64,000 nucleotides of DNA from positions 372,001 to 436,000 of the forward strand of contig NZ_CP151632.1 in NCBI RefSeq assembly GCF_040144835.1, read 5' to 3'. The notes beneath the pieces are model-generated. The model was given only the letters and a program-made list of their open reading frames with translations, was not told the origin of the DNA and ran no database searches. Shown one piece after another: positions 17,526 through 25,488 of the stretch; the first letter of the stretch is position 1; each line of letters opens with the position of its first letter. A program made the translations under genes and the position numbers. Source of the stretch: Microbacterium sp. LWS13-1.2 (GTDB lineage: Bacteria > Actinomycetota > Actinomycetes > Actinomycetales > Microbacteriaceae).

Positions 17526-17599
17526 CGGGGCGTAGCTCAGCTTGGTAGAGCGCCCGCTTTGGGAGCGGGAGGCCGCAGGTTCAAATCCTGTCGCCCCGA
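17526..17599 (+). tRNA. tRNA-Pro (anticodon TGG)
   Basis: Acceptor CGGGGCG/CGCCCCG, D-arm TAGCTCAGCTTGGTAGAGC, anticodon stem CCCGC/GCGGG with loop TTTGGGA, and T-arm GCAGGTTCAAATCCTGT. The CCA end is not encoded. A TAGACT -10 box lies at 17480-17485. Confidence 0.96.
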
Positions 17600-17678
17600 C
17601 ATCACGGCCCTCAGAATTCCGAACCCAGACCTTCAACTGCCGCGTCCTCGCGCGGTCCGATAGAGGAGAAGTACAGGC

Positions 17679-19205
17679 ATGGTGAACAGCACCGTCGAGA
17701 AGCTCAGCCCGACCCGGGTGAAGCTACACATCACGGTCAGCCCCGACGAGCTCAAGCCGTCGATCAAGCACGCGTACGAGCACATCGCGCAGGACGTGCA
17801 GATCCCCGGCTTCCGCAAGGGCAAGGTGCCCGCACCGATCATCGACCAGCGCATCGGGCGCGTCGCGGTGCTCGAGCACGCCGTCAGCGAAGGCCTCGAC
17901 ACCTTCTACCGCGAGGCCGCTGCGGCGCACGAGCTGCGCGTGCTCGGCCGCCCGTCGGCCGAGGTCACCGAGTGGCCGAATGAGAAGGACTTCTCGGGCG
18001 ACCTCGAGGTCACCGTCGAGGTCGACGTGCGCCCCGAGTTCGACCTTCCGTCGTTCGAGGGCACCACCGTCGAGGTCGACGCCATCGAGGTCGACGAGGC
18101 CGCCATCGACGAAGAGCTCGACCGCCTGCGCGCCCGCTTCGGCACGCTCGTCACCGTCGACCGCCCCGCCGCCACCGGCGACTTCGTGGAGCTCGACCTC
18201 GTCGCCACCATCGAGGACGCCGAGATCGACCGCGCCGAGGGCGTGTCGTACGAGGTCGGCTCGGGCGAGCTCCTCGAGGGCATCGACGAGGCGATCGACT
18301 CCCTGACCGCCGGTGAGGACACCACGTTCCGCTCGAAGCTCGTCGGCGGCGACCACGCCGGTGACGAGGCCGAGGTCTCGGTGACCGTCAAGGCCGTCAA
18401 GGAGCGCGAGCTTCCCGAGGCAGACGACGACTTCGCTCAGATCGCGAGCGAGTTCGACACCATCGCCGAGCTGCGCGACAGCCTCAAGGAGCGCGTCGGC
18501 CAGCAGGGCGCGTTCACGCAGGGCTCGGCCGCGCGCGACAAGCTGATCGAGACGCTGCTCGAGCAGGTCGAGATCCCCGTTCCGCCGCAGCTCATCGAGG
18601 ACGAGGTGCACAACCACCTCGAGGGTGAGGGTCGTCTCGAGGACGACGTGCACCGGGCCGAGGTCGCCGAAGCGAGCGAGAAGCAGTTCAAGACGCAGAT
18701 GCTCCTCGACAAGATCGCCGAGACGGTCAACGTGCAGGTCTCGCAGGACGAGCTCACGCAGTACCTCGTGCAGTCCGCCGCCCAGTACGGCATGGCTCCG
18801 CAGGAGTTCGTGAACGCGCTGCAGGAGGGCAACCAGCTCCCCGCCATGATCGGCGAGGTCGCCCGCAACAAGGCTCTGGCCGTCGCGCTCGGCAAGGTCA
18901 CCGTCGTCGACACCAACGGCAACCCGGTCGACCTCAGCGGCTTCGTCGCCACGGAGGACGAGGCCGCGGACGAGGAACAGGTCGTGGAGGAGGCGGAGGA
19001 GATCGCGGATGCCGCGGCCGACGCCGACGCCGTGATCGAGGCCGAGGAGGCCGCGAAGCCCGCCAAGAAGGCTCCCGCGCGCAAGCCCGCCGCCAAGAAG
19101 GCCGCCGAGGCCGCCGACGCCGACGAGGCCGCCGCTGAGAAGGCTCCGGCCAAGAAGGCGCCCGCGAAGAAGGCTCCGGCGAAGAAGGCTGCCGCCGCCG
19201 AGTGA
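17679..19205 (+). CDS. tig: Trigger factor with charged C-terminal tail
   Basis: A 508-residue ribosome-bound chaperone and peptidyl-prolyl isomerase. The ribosome-docking motif GFRKGKVP is near residue 46, the FKBP-type domain spans about 155-240, and the chaperone arms follow to about 420. The last 85 residues are an added tail: first acidic (422-458), then Lys/Ala/Pro-rich with repeated KKAPA units (459-508), like histone H1 tails. GAGGAGAA lies about ten bases before the ATG. It sits upstream of clpP1P2 and clpX, a common actinobacterial order, but a strong terminator separates it from clpP1. Confidence 0.95.
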   Translation: MVNSTVEKLSPTRVKLHITVSPDELKPSIKHAYEHIAQDVQIPGFRKGKVPAPIIDQRIGRVAVLEHAVSEGLDTFYREAAAAHELRVLGRPSAEVTEWPNEKDFSGDLEVTVEVDVRPEFDLPSFEGTTVEVDAIEVDEAAIDEELDRLRARFGTLVTVDRPAATGDFVELDLVATIEDAEIDRAEGVSYEVGSGELLEGIDEAIDSLTAGEDTTFRSKLVGGDHAGDEAEVSVTVKAVKERELPEADDDFAQIASEFDTIAELRDSLKERVGQQGAFTQGSAARDKLIETLLEQVEIPVPPQLIEDEVHNHLEGEGRLEDDVHRAEVAEASEKQFKTQMLLDKIAETVNVQVSQDELTQYLVQSAAQYGMAPQEFVNALQEGNQLPAMIGEVARNKALAVALGKVTVVDTNGNPVDLSGFVATEDEAADEEQVVEEAEEIADAAADADAVIEAEEAAKPAKKAPARKPAAKKAAEAADADEAAAEKAPAKKAPAKKAPAKKAAAAE

Positions 19206-19245
19206 CGCGAGCTTGGGCCGGCACTCGCGCAGTGACCGATTGAGA

Positions 19246-19279
19246 CAAGAGGACGGATGCCGCGGCATCCGTCCTCTTG
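19246..19279. terminator. Perfect 34-base palindrome after tig
   Basis: A 17-base arm (CAAGAGGACGGATGCCG) and its exact complement with no spacer, 40 bases after the tig stop. It should form a very stable hairpin. Its core GGACGGATGCCG is shared with the terminator at 32838. No long T-run follows. Confidence 0.75.
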
Positions 19280-19316
19280 CGTCCGGCGCCCGCTCTGCCC
19301 AGGGCGAACACGGGCG

Positions 19317-19342
19317 GGTCGCTCGTGGCGCGCCGGTAGATT
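19317..19342 (+). promoter_or_regulatory. clpP1P2 promoter region
   Basis: TAGATT at 19337-19342 is a good -10 box about 30 bases before clpP1. GGTCGC-TCGTG-GCG at 19317-19330 resembles the GTTCGC-N5-GCG core reported for the Clp-gene activator ClgR, but it lies close to the -10 box, so the match may be chance. Confidence 0.4.
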
Positions 19343-19372
19343 CGATGGCGACCCAAGGAAACAGGAGTACAC

Positions 19373-19966
19373 ATGGCCGAACCACTTGTCGCGACCAGCG
19401 TCTTCGACAGGCTGCTGAAGGACCGCATCATCTGGCTGGGGTCGGAGGTGCGCGACGACAACGCCAACGAGATCTGCGCGAAGATCCTGCTGCTCGCCGC
19501 TGAGGACTCCGAGAAGGACATCTACCTCTACATCAACTCGCCCGGTGGGTCGATCACGGCCGGCATGGCGATCTACGACACCATGCAGTTCGTGCCCAAC
19601 GACATCGTGACCGTCGGCATCGGCATGGCGGCGTCGATGGGGCAGCTGCTGCTGACCGCCGGCACGAAGGGCAAGCGCTACATCACGCCCAACGCCCGCG
19701 TGCTGCTGCACCAGCCGCACGGCGGCTTCGGCGGGACCTCGAGCGACATCCAGACCCAGGCCCAGCTGATCCTCGACATGAAGAAGCGACTCGCCGAGAT
19801 CACGGCGTCGCAGACCGGCAAGACCGTCGAGCAGATCAACGCCGACGGCGACCGCGACCGCTGGTTCACGGCCCCCGAGGCGCTCGATTACGGCTTCGTC
19901 GACCACATCCGCGACTCGGCCCTCGACGTCATCGGCGGCGGCGGCACCGCCGGAACCGCGAGCTGA
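19373..19966 (+). CDS. clpP1: ATP-dependent Clp protease proteolytic subunit 1
   Basis: A 197-residue serine peptidase subunit that assembles with ClpP2 into the Clp chamber, fed by ClpX or ClpC. The triad is Ser88 (GMAASMGQ), His113 (LLHQPHGG) and, by alignment, Asp162 (GDRDRW). YINSPGGS forms the oxyanion and handle region. The clpP2 gene follows after 32 bases and is co-transcribed. The two proteins differ clearly in sequence, as in other Actinobacteria where they form a mixed P1P2 complex. Confidence 0.96.
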   Translation: MAEPLVATSVFDRLLKDRIIWLGSEVRDDNANEICAKILLLAAEDSEKDIYLYINSPGGSITAGMAIYDTMQFVPNDIVTVGIGMAASMGQLLLTAGTKGKRYITPNARVLLHQPHGGFGGTSSDIQTQAQLILDMKKRLAEITASQTGKTVEQINADGDRDRWFTAPEALDYGFVDHIRDSALDVIGGGGTAGTAS

Positions 19967-19998
19967 CGGCACCCGAAGGCGAAAGAGAGAGAACCCGA

Positions 19999-20679
19999 AT
20001 GCAGACCCCCACCTTCGGCGGCGCGCCGCTGGCACCTCAGGGCCTCCAGATGCCCGGCAGCCGCTACATCCTGCCGCAGTTCGAGGAGCGCACGGCTTAC
20101 GGCTACAAGCGCCAGGACCCGTACAACAAGCTGTTCGAGGACCGCGTGATCTTCCTGGGCGTCCAGGTCGACGACGCGTCGGCGGATGACGTCATGGCCC
20201 AGCTCCTCGTGCTCGAGAGCCAGGATCCCGACCGCGACATCATCATGTACATCAACTCGCCCGGCGGCTCGTTCACGGCGATGACTGCGATCTACGACAC
20301 CATGCAGTACGTGTCGCCACAGATCCAGACGGTCGTGCTCGGTCAGGCCGCCTCGGCGGCTGCCGTGCTGCTGGCGGCCGGCGCCCCCGGCAAGCGCCTC
20401 GCGCTGCCGAACGCCCGCATCCTGATCCACCAGCCCGCCGTCGGCGAGGCCGGGCACGGTCAGGCGTCCGACATCGAGATCCAGGCCGCAGAGATCCTGC
20501 GTATGCGGACGTGGCTCGAGGAGACGCTCGCGAAGCACTCGAACAAGACGCAGGCAGAGGTCAACAAGGACATCGACCGCGACAAGATCCTCTCCGCCGA
20601 GGAGAGCGTCGCATACGGTCTCGTCGACCAGGTGCTCACCACGCGCAAGCGCGGCCAGCAGGCGGCGCTGACGAAGTAG
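19999..20679 (+). CDS. clpP2: ATP-dependent Clp protease proteolytic subunit 2
   Basis: A 226-residue second ClpP. The triad is Ser119 (GQAASAAA), His144 (LIHQPAV) and Asp195 by alignment (DIDRDK). An N-terminal extension of about 25 residues ([14 protein letters not shown]...) is probably removed or forms the entry loop. GAAAGAGAGAGAAC gives a weak ribosome site. It is the last gene of the clpP1P2 operon; a hairpin follows. Confidence 0.96.
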   Translation: MQTPTFGGAPLAPQGLQMPGSRYILPQFEERTAYGYKRQDPYNKLFEDRVIFLGVQVDDASADDVMAQLLVLESQDPDRDIIMYINSPGGSFTAMTAIYDTMQYVSPQIQTVVLGQAASAAAVLLAAGAPGKRLALPNARILIHQPAVGEAGHGQASDIEIQAAEILRMRTWLEETLAKHSNKTQAEVNKDIDRDKILSAEESVAYGLVDQVLTTRKRGQQAALTK

Positions 20680-20702
20680 TCGTTTCGACAGCAGCGGTTC
20701 TT

Positions 20703-20742
20703 CGACGCCCCGTCGTCCGGATTCTCCGGCGGCGGGGCGTCG
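20703..20742 (+). terminator. Hairpin after clpP2
   Basis: CGACGCCCCG and CGGGGCGTCG form a ten-pair outer stem around an inner TCCGGA-TTC-TCCGG-type stem. It begins 24 bases after the clpP2 stop and separates it from clpX. Confidence 0.75.
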
Positions 20743-20761
20743 TCGTGCTCCCGGGTGCCTC

Positions 20762-20837
20762 GTCCGCTCAGCGCGAAACCGACGATTCCACAACGTGCGT
20801 CGCAATGCCGCCGCATGTCGGCGTCAGCTATTAGGCT
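20762..20837 (+). promoter_or_regulatory. clpX promoter with ClgR-like site
   Basis: TAGGCT at 20832-20837 is a -10 box about 48 bases before clpX. Upstream, GTCCGC-TCAGC-GCG at 20762-20775 differs by one base from the ClgR core GTTCGC-N5-GCG and continues as AAAC. The location well upstream of -35 suits an activator. The assignment rests on recalled consensus only. Confidence 0.4.
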
Positions 20838-20884
20838 CGGAGAACAGCTGGGGGGCTTGCCCCGACGTCACGAGGAGGAGCGGC

Positions 20885-22153
20885 ATGGCACGCATCGGTG
20901 AGAGCGCCGACCTGTTCAAATGCTCCTTCTGCGGGAAGAGTCAGAAGCAGGTCCAGCAGCTGATCGCAGGACCGGGCGTCTACATCTGCGACGAATGCGT
21001 CGAACTCTGCAACGAGATCATCGAAGAACGCATGGCCGAGTCCTCATCGGGCGTCGTCGCAGACTTCGATCTGCCCAAGCCCCGCGAGATCTTCGCGTTC
21101 CTCGAGGAGTACGTCGTCGGTCAGACCGACGCCAAGCGGGCACTGTCGGTCGCCGTGTACAACCACTACAAGCGCGTCCGCGCGCACGGCACGATCCAGT
21201 CGGCTGAGCAGCGCGCCGATGAGATCGAGCTCGCCAAGAGCAACATCCTCCTGCTGGGCCCCACGGGCTGCGGCAAGACCTATCTGGCACAGACGCTCGC
21301 CAAGCGTCTCAACGTGCCGTTCGCCGTCGCCGACGCCACCGCACTCACCGAGGCCGGCTATGTCGGCGAAGACGTCGAGAACATCCTCCTCAAGCTGCTG
21401 CAGGCCGCCGACTTCGACACGAAGCGCGCCGAGACCGGCATCATCTACATCGACGAGGTCGACAAGATCGCCCGCAAGGCCGAGAACCCGTCGATCACCC
21501 GCGATGTGTCGGGCGAGGGCGTCCAGCAGGCGCTGCTGAAGATCCTCGAGGGAACGGTCGCGTCGGTGCCGCCCCAGGGCGGGCGCAAGCACCCCCATCA
21601 GGAATTCATCCAGATCGACACGACGAACGTGCTCTTCATCGTCGCCGGCGCCTTCGCCGGTCTCGAAGACATCATCTCGTCGCGCGTCGGCAAGCACGGC
21701 GTCGGATTCGGCGCCTCGCTGCACCGCAAGGACGAAGACCTCCACCTTTTCGGCGACGTGCAGCCCGAAGACCTCCACAAGTTCGGGCTGATCCCCGAGT
21801 TCATCGGCCGACTGCCCGTCATCGCCTCGGTCTCGCCGCTCGATCGCGAAGCGCTCATGGAGATCCTCACCGAGCCGAAGAACGCACTCGTGAAGCAGTA
21901 CCACCGCATGTTCGAGCTCGACGGCGTCGCACTCGAGTTCGACCGTGAGGCGCTCGAGGCCATCGCCGACCTCGCCGTGGCTCGCAAGACGGGCGCTCGC
22001 GGCCTGCGCGCGATCCTCGAGGACGTGCTTGGCCCGATCATGTTCGAGATCCCCTCGACAGACGACGTCGACAAGGTCGTCGTGACCCGAGCGGCCGTCG
22101 AAGAGGGCGCCCTTCCCACGCTCGTCCTGCGGGAGAAGCGCAAGAGCGCCTGA
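20885..22153 (+). CDS. clpX: ATP-dependent Clp protease ATP-binding subunit ClpX
   Basis: A 422-residue AAA+ unfoldase that delivers substrates to ClpP1P2. The N-terminal C4 zinc domain reads CSFC...CDEC. Walker A is GPTGCGKT, Walker B is [10 protein letters not shown], and the pore loop region is GYVGEDVEN. The ClpP-docking loop carries VGF in place of the usual IGF. ATG 20885 has GGAGGAG five bases upstream. It has its own promoter, apart from clpP1P2. Confidence 0.97.
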   Translation: MARIGESADLFKCSFCGKSQKQVQQLIAGPGVYICDECVELCNEIIEERMAESSSGVVADFDLPKPREIFAFLEEYVVGQTDAKRALSVAVYNHYKRVRAHGTIQSAEQRADEIELAKSNILLLGPTGCGKTYLAQTLAKRLNVPFAVADATALTEAGYVGEDVENILLKLLQAADFDTKRAETGIIYIDEVDKIARKAENPSITRDVSGEGVQQALLKILEGTVASVPPQGGRKHPHQEFIQIDTTNVLFIVAGAFAGLEDIISSRVGKHGVGFGASLHRKDEDLHLFGDVQPEDLHKFGLIPEFIGRLPVIASVSPLDREALMEILTEPKNALVKQYHRMFELDGVALEFDREALEAIADLAVARKTGARGLRAILEDVLGPIMFEIPSTDDVDKVVVTRAAVEEGALPTLVLREKRKSA

Positions 22154-22278
22154 CCATCCTCCCCTCACGCATCACTGTGGGGTCCCGTGCCAGCATCGAA
22201 GCGTGCACCTTCGCGCGGATGCGGGAAGCCATGCGGAGCGTACGGGAGCGTGTCGGGGGTGCCGAGTAGCTTCGGCGT

Positions 22279-23397
22279 GTGAGCAGCCAGCGCCCCTTCT
22301 CGATCCAGGTGCCCGATTCCGAACTCGACGATCTGCGAGAGCGTCTCGCGCGGTTCCGGCCGCTGCCGGACTCACCACGCCGGCCGGAGTCCGGCATGAG
22401 CGCCGACTACCTCGCCGAGCTCGTCGCGACGTGGCGCACGTGGGACTGGCGGGGCCGCGAACAGTGGCTCAACCGGCATCCGCAATTCCTCGCCGAGATC
22501 GGGGACAGCACCGTCCATTTCGCCCACCTGCGTTCCGACCGCGATGATGCGCCGGCCCTGCTGGTCATGCACGGCTGGCCGCACACGTTCGCACTGCAGC
22601 TGGATTTCGCCGACCTGCTGCCCGATTTCCACGTCGTCGTGCCGAGCTTTCCCGGCTTCGGCTACTCCTCGGCCTACACCGACGGGCCGGTCACCGAGGT
22701 CCGCCTTGCCGCCACGATGCACGCGCTCATGACGGATGTGCTGGGTTACGAGAAGTACCTCACGTACGGCGAGGACGTGTCGGCCAACGTGAACGATCTG
22801 ATCGCCGGCTCCTATCCCGACGCGGTGAGCGGCGTCATCGTGACGCACTCGCACTTCCCGTCGATGGCCGAGCGTCCGAAACTCACGGCGCCCGACGAGG
22901 TGGCGTTCTTCGCGCGCCTCCAGCAGTGGGGCGGCGCCAACGGCGCGTACGGTCACGTGCAGGCGACGCGCCCCGACACTCTGGCGGCGGCGCTGAACGA
23001 CTCCCCGGCAGGGTTGATCGCCTGGCTGGCTGAGAAGCTGGTCGAGTGGAGTGACACGCCTCCGGCGGATCCACGGGCGGTCGAACGTCGCATCTCGCGG
23101 GAGCGCATCCTCACCGAGGCGATGATCTACTGGACGACGCAGAGCATCGGCTCCTCCTTCCGCCCGTACTACGAGGGCGCCGACCAGCCCGATGAGATGC
23201 CGCCGGTCTCGATTCCGGCATCCGTGTACATCCAGCGTCACGAAGGCGACTATCCGGAATCGCTCGCGCGGCGTTTCTACCGTGACCTGCGCACCTTCGA
23301 GCGCCTCGATGAGGGAGGGCATTTCGCGGTCGCCGAGGTGCCCTCGGTCATGGCCGAGCGGGTGCGCGCGTTCGCGCGCGAGCTGGACCTCGTCTGA
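22279..23397 (+). CDS. Epoxide hydrolase (EHN-domain alpha/beta hydrolase)
   Basis: A 372-residue enzyme of the microsomal-type epoxide hydrolase family, with the N-terminal EHN lid (FSIQVPDSELDDLRERLARF) followed by an alpha/beta core. HGWP is at 98-101, the nucleophile is Asp166 in YGEDVSAN, and the base His is in EGGHFAVAE near the end; a Tyr in the SVYIQ region could help ring opening. The substrate is unknown. GTG 22279 lies six bases after TAGCTT (leaderless). It reads towards the hotdog-like gene but has a separate promoter. Confidence 0.85.
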   Translation: MSSQRPFSIQVPDSELDDLRERLARFRPLPDSPRRPESGMSADYLAELVATWRTWDWRGREQWLNRHPQFLAEIGDSTVHFAHLRSDRDDAPALLVMHGWPHTFALQLDFADLLPDFHVVVPSFPGFGYSSAYTDGPVTEVRLAATMHALMTDVLGYEKYLTYGEDVSANVNDLIAGSYPDAVSGVIVTHSHFPSMAERPKLTAPDEVAFFARLQQWGGANGAYGHVQATRPDTLAAALNDSPAGLIAWLAEKLVEWSDTPPADPRAVERRISRERILTEAMIYWTTQSIGSSFRPYYEGADQPDEMPPVSIPASVYIQRHEGDYPESLARRFYRDLRTFERLDEGGHFAVAEVPSVMAERVRAFARELDLV

Positions 23398-23439
23398 CGT
23401 TGTTCGGCGGCGGAGCACTCGCTGCCTCGCTGCTCACCA

Positions 23440-23479
23440 TGGCCGTTTTCGGCCAGTCGCGAATGGCCGCAAAGGGCGA
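23440..23479. promoter_or_regulatory. TGGCCG-N4-CGGCCA site pair upstream of the hotdog-like gene
   Basis: A perfect palindrome TGGCCG-TTTT-CGGCCA (23440-23455) and, 24 bases on, a degenerate copy TGGCCG-CAAA-GGGCGA (23464-23479). Their centres lie at about -67.5 and -43.5 from the predicted leaderless start at 23515. The same perfect palindrome occurs before the hydrolase-LuxR gene, whose product is the obvious candidate to bind here. Confidence 0.6.
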
Positions 23480-23514
23480 CGCGCCCGTCATGCCGACACG
23501 CGTCTACTCGAAGC

Positions 23515-24342
23515 ATGTCAGCACTCGCACTCTCATCCCACGACCACGACTCGCCGGTGACGCTCCCGGCTGCCCTGTCGCGCACGGCCGAATATGCCGA
23601 GCCGACCGGAACGATCTTCCTCGATCGACGGCTGAACGGTCCGCGCCGCTCCGCCAACGGCGGGTTCGCCGCCGGCTCCCTTGCACAGCACATCGACGCG
23701 GAGACGGTCACCGTCGTCCTGCATCGTCCGATCCCGCTCGGCCTCGAACTTCCGGTCGTCGGGGATGGGCGCGGTGGGGGAGTGGTCCACCATCGTGGCC
23801 GGCTGATCGCGCTGGCCCGACCCGGTCAGCTCAGCGACTCCCCGGCACCGCCTCCGCCGACGTACGACGAGGCGCTGCTCGCGCGGTCGCGGTACCCGCT
23901 GGCAGGCGTGCGGCATCCGCTCGCGGACTGCGTGGTATGCGGCGTGGACCGCACGGACGGCATGCACGTGACCCTCGGCCCGCTCGAGGGCACTGCCGGC
24001 CGCCTCGCGGCACCGTGGAGTGTCGATACGCGGATCTCGCACGCCGGCACTGCCGACTATCCCGCCGTGTGGGGCGCGCTCGACTGCCCGAGCTACCCCG
24101 CCCTCGCGCTCGAGAATCGCATCCTGTGCCTGCTGGGCACGATCACCGCCCGTGTGGAGCGCCGCCCGCGCGTCGGGGAGCACCTCGTGATCCACAGCTG
24201 GACGCGTGAGCAGCACGGCCGGCGGTACGAGACATCGGCCGCGATGGTCGACAGCCGTGGGGCACTGGTCGCGCGCGCCGACGCGACGTGGATCGCTGTG
24301 AAGCATCCACGCGTCGCGGCCCTCGCGGCGTGGCGCTGGTAG
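23515..24342 (+). CDS. Hotdog-like protein, possible acyl-CoA thioesterase
   Basis: A 275-residue protein I can place only loosely. The C-terminal half (ALENRILCLLGTITARVERRPRVGEHLVIHSWTREQ, described here in part) looks like a hotdog-fold thioesterase or PaaI-like domain. The first half has a second similar segment (SANGGFAAGSLAQHI). A CVVCG motif lies between. TCTACT (23503-23508) is six bases before the ATG, fitting a leaderless mRNA with weak -35 and activator dependence. The hydrolase-LuxR gene follows in the same direction with a matching operator. Confidence 0.55.
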   Translation: MSALALSSHDHDSPVTLPAALSRTAEYAEPTGTIFLDRRLNGPRRSANGGFAAGSLAQHIDAETVTVVLHRPIPLGLELPVVGDGRGGGVVHHRGRLIALARPGQLSDSPAPPPPTYDEALLARSRYPLAGVRHPLADCVVCGVDRTDGMHVTLGPLEGTAGRLAAPWSVDTRISHAGTADYPAVWGALDCPSYPALALENRILCLLGTITARVERRPRVGEHLVIHSWTREQHGRRYETSAAMVDSRGALVARADATWIAVKHPRVAALAAWRW

Positions 24343-24359
24343 CGGCATCGGCGGAGGGA

Positions 24360-24375
24360 TGGCCGATTCCGGCCA
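24360..24375. promoter_or_regulatory. TGGCCG-N4-CGGCCA palindrome before the hydrolase-LuxR gene
   Basis: TGGCCG-ATTC-CGGCCA has exactly the same arms and spacing as the site at 23440. Its centre is 44.5 bases upstream of the predicted leaderless start at 24412, next to the -35 position, the usual place for a LuxR-type activator. This suggests autoregulation. Confidence 0.6.
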
Positions 24376-24411
24376 CTCCCCGCGGGCCGGACCGTGACCC
24401 ATACTGATGTC

Positions 24412-25482
24412 GTGTCCACCGTCCGCTACGCCTGGTCGGGTTCCGACGACGTCGCGTGGTCGGAGATGGGCGCCGGCGCGCCGCTGCTCATCGGCGGCTG
24501 GTGGATGAGTCATCTCGAACGCGATTGGGAGTACGGGCCCTTCCGCACCTTCGTCGAGGCGATGGCGCGTCACCGGCGCGTCCTGCGCATGGACACACCG
24601 GGGAGCGGGTTGTCGAGGACCAGGCCGGAGACGCCCGACAGCCTGGAGCCGCACGTCGATGCGATGAAGGCGGTGCTCGATGCCGCCGAGGCCGAGCAGG
24701 CCACGCTGTTCGCGGGGTCGTCCGGCTGTGCGATCGCCGTGGAGTTCGCGGCCCGCCACCCGGAGCGTGTGCGTCGCCTCGTCCTCTCGGGAGCGTACCT
24801 GGACGGGTCATCGATCGCCTCGCCCGGCGACCGCGCCGCACTGGTGGAGCTCGTGCGCAAGAGCTGGGGGGTGAGTTCCCGCGTGATGTCCGACATCTTC
24901 TACCCTGACGCGACTGCGGAGCAGCGCCGCGCCTTCGCGCGTCACCAGCGTTCGACGGCCACCGCGGCGGCCGCGGCAGCCGGACTGCAGGCCGTCTACT
25001 CGTTCGACGCGCGCGCCGCGGCGCCACAGGTGCGGGCACCGACCCTGGTGTTGCACCGGCGGGGGGACCGGGCCATTCCCCTCGCGCTGGGCGCCGCCAC
25101 GGCGGCCGCGATCCCGGGCGCGCACGTGGAAGTGCTCGAGGGCTCCGATCACCACCCGTGGCACGGCGACGCGAGCGCGTTCCTGCGACGGGCGCTCGCC
25201 TTCGACGCGGTCGCTGAGGAACAGCTCGGCGGCGACCTCGTCCTACCGCCCGCGATGGCGGCGCCGGATGGAGCGAGCGCGAAGACGTCTCCGATCTCCG
25301 CACGGGAGCGCGAGGTGCTCCTGCTGATCTCCCAGGGCAAGACGGACGCGCAGATCGCGGCAGAGCTGTTCCTCAGCGTCCACACGGTGCACCGGCACGT
25401 CGCCAACGCGCGCACCAAGCTCGGAGTGCCCTCGCGAGCAGCAGCGGCGGCATGGGCGATCGCCCACACCGCCGCTCCTTAG
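24412..25482 (+). CDS. Alpha/beta hydrolase fused to LuxR-type DNA-binding domain
   Basis: A 356-residue fusion. Residues 1 to about 265 form an alpha/beta hydrolase: a nucleophile-elbow Ser in FAGSSGCAI, Asp in HRRGDRAIP and His in EGSDHHPWHGD, so the triad looks intact. Residues about 290-350 are a LuxR helix-turn-helix (ISAREREVLLLISQGK...LFLSVHTVHRHVANARTKLG). The hydrolase part probably senses, and may turn over, the ligand. GTG 24412 is preferred because CATACT lies six bases before it; an in-frame GTG at 24394 is possible. It converges with the M3 peptidase. Confidence 0.85.
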   Translation: MSTVRYAWSGSDDVAWSEMGAGAPLLIGGWWMSHLERDWEYGPFRTFVEAMARHRRVLRMDTPGSGLSRTRPETPDSLEPHVDAMKAVLDAAEAEQATLFAGSSGCAIAVEFAARHPERVRRLVLSGAYLDGSSIASPGDRAALVELVRKSWGVSSRVMSDIFYPDATAEQRRAFARHQRSTATAAAAAAGLQAVYSFDARAAAPQVRAPTLVLHRRGDRAIPLALGAATAAAIPGAHVEVLEGSDHHPWHGDASAFLRRALAFDAVAEEQLGGDLVLPPAMAAPDGASAKTSPISAREREVLLLISQGKTDAQIAAELFLSVHTVHRHVANARTKLGVPSRAAAAAWAIAHTAAP

Positions 25483-25488
25483 GCGGAT

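Noticed and set aside
16896..17599. tRNA-Gly and tRNA-Pro as integration sites
   Set aside because: No integrase, no repeated tRNA 3' end and no change in composition next to either gene.
19060..19200. Tandem AAGAAGGCTCC-like repeats in tig
   Set aside because: They simply encode the Lys-Lys-Ala-Pro-Ala tail; not a DNA-level repeat element or CRISPR.
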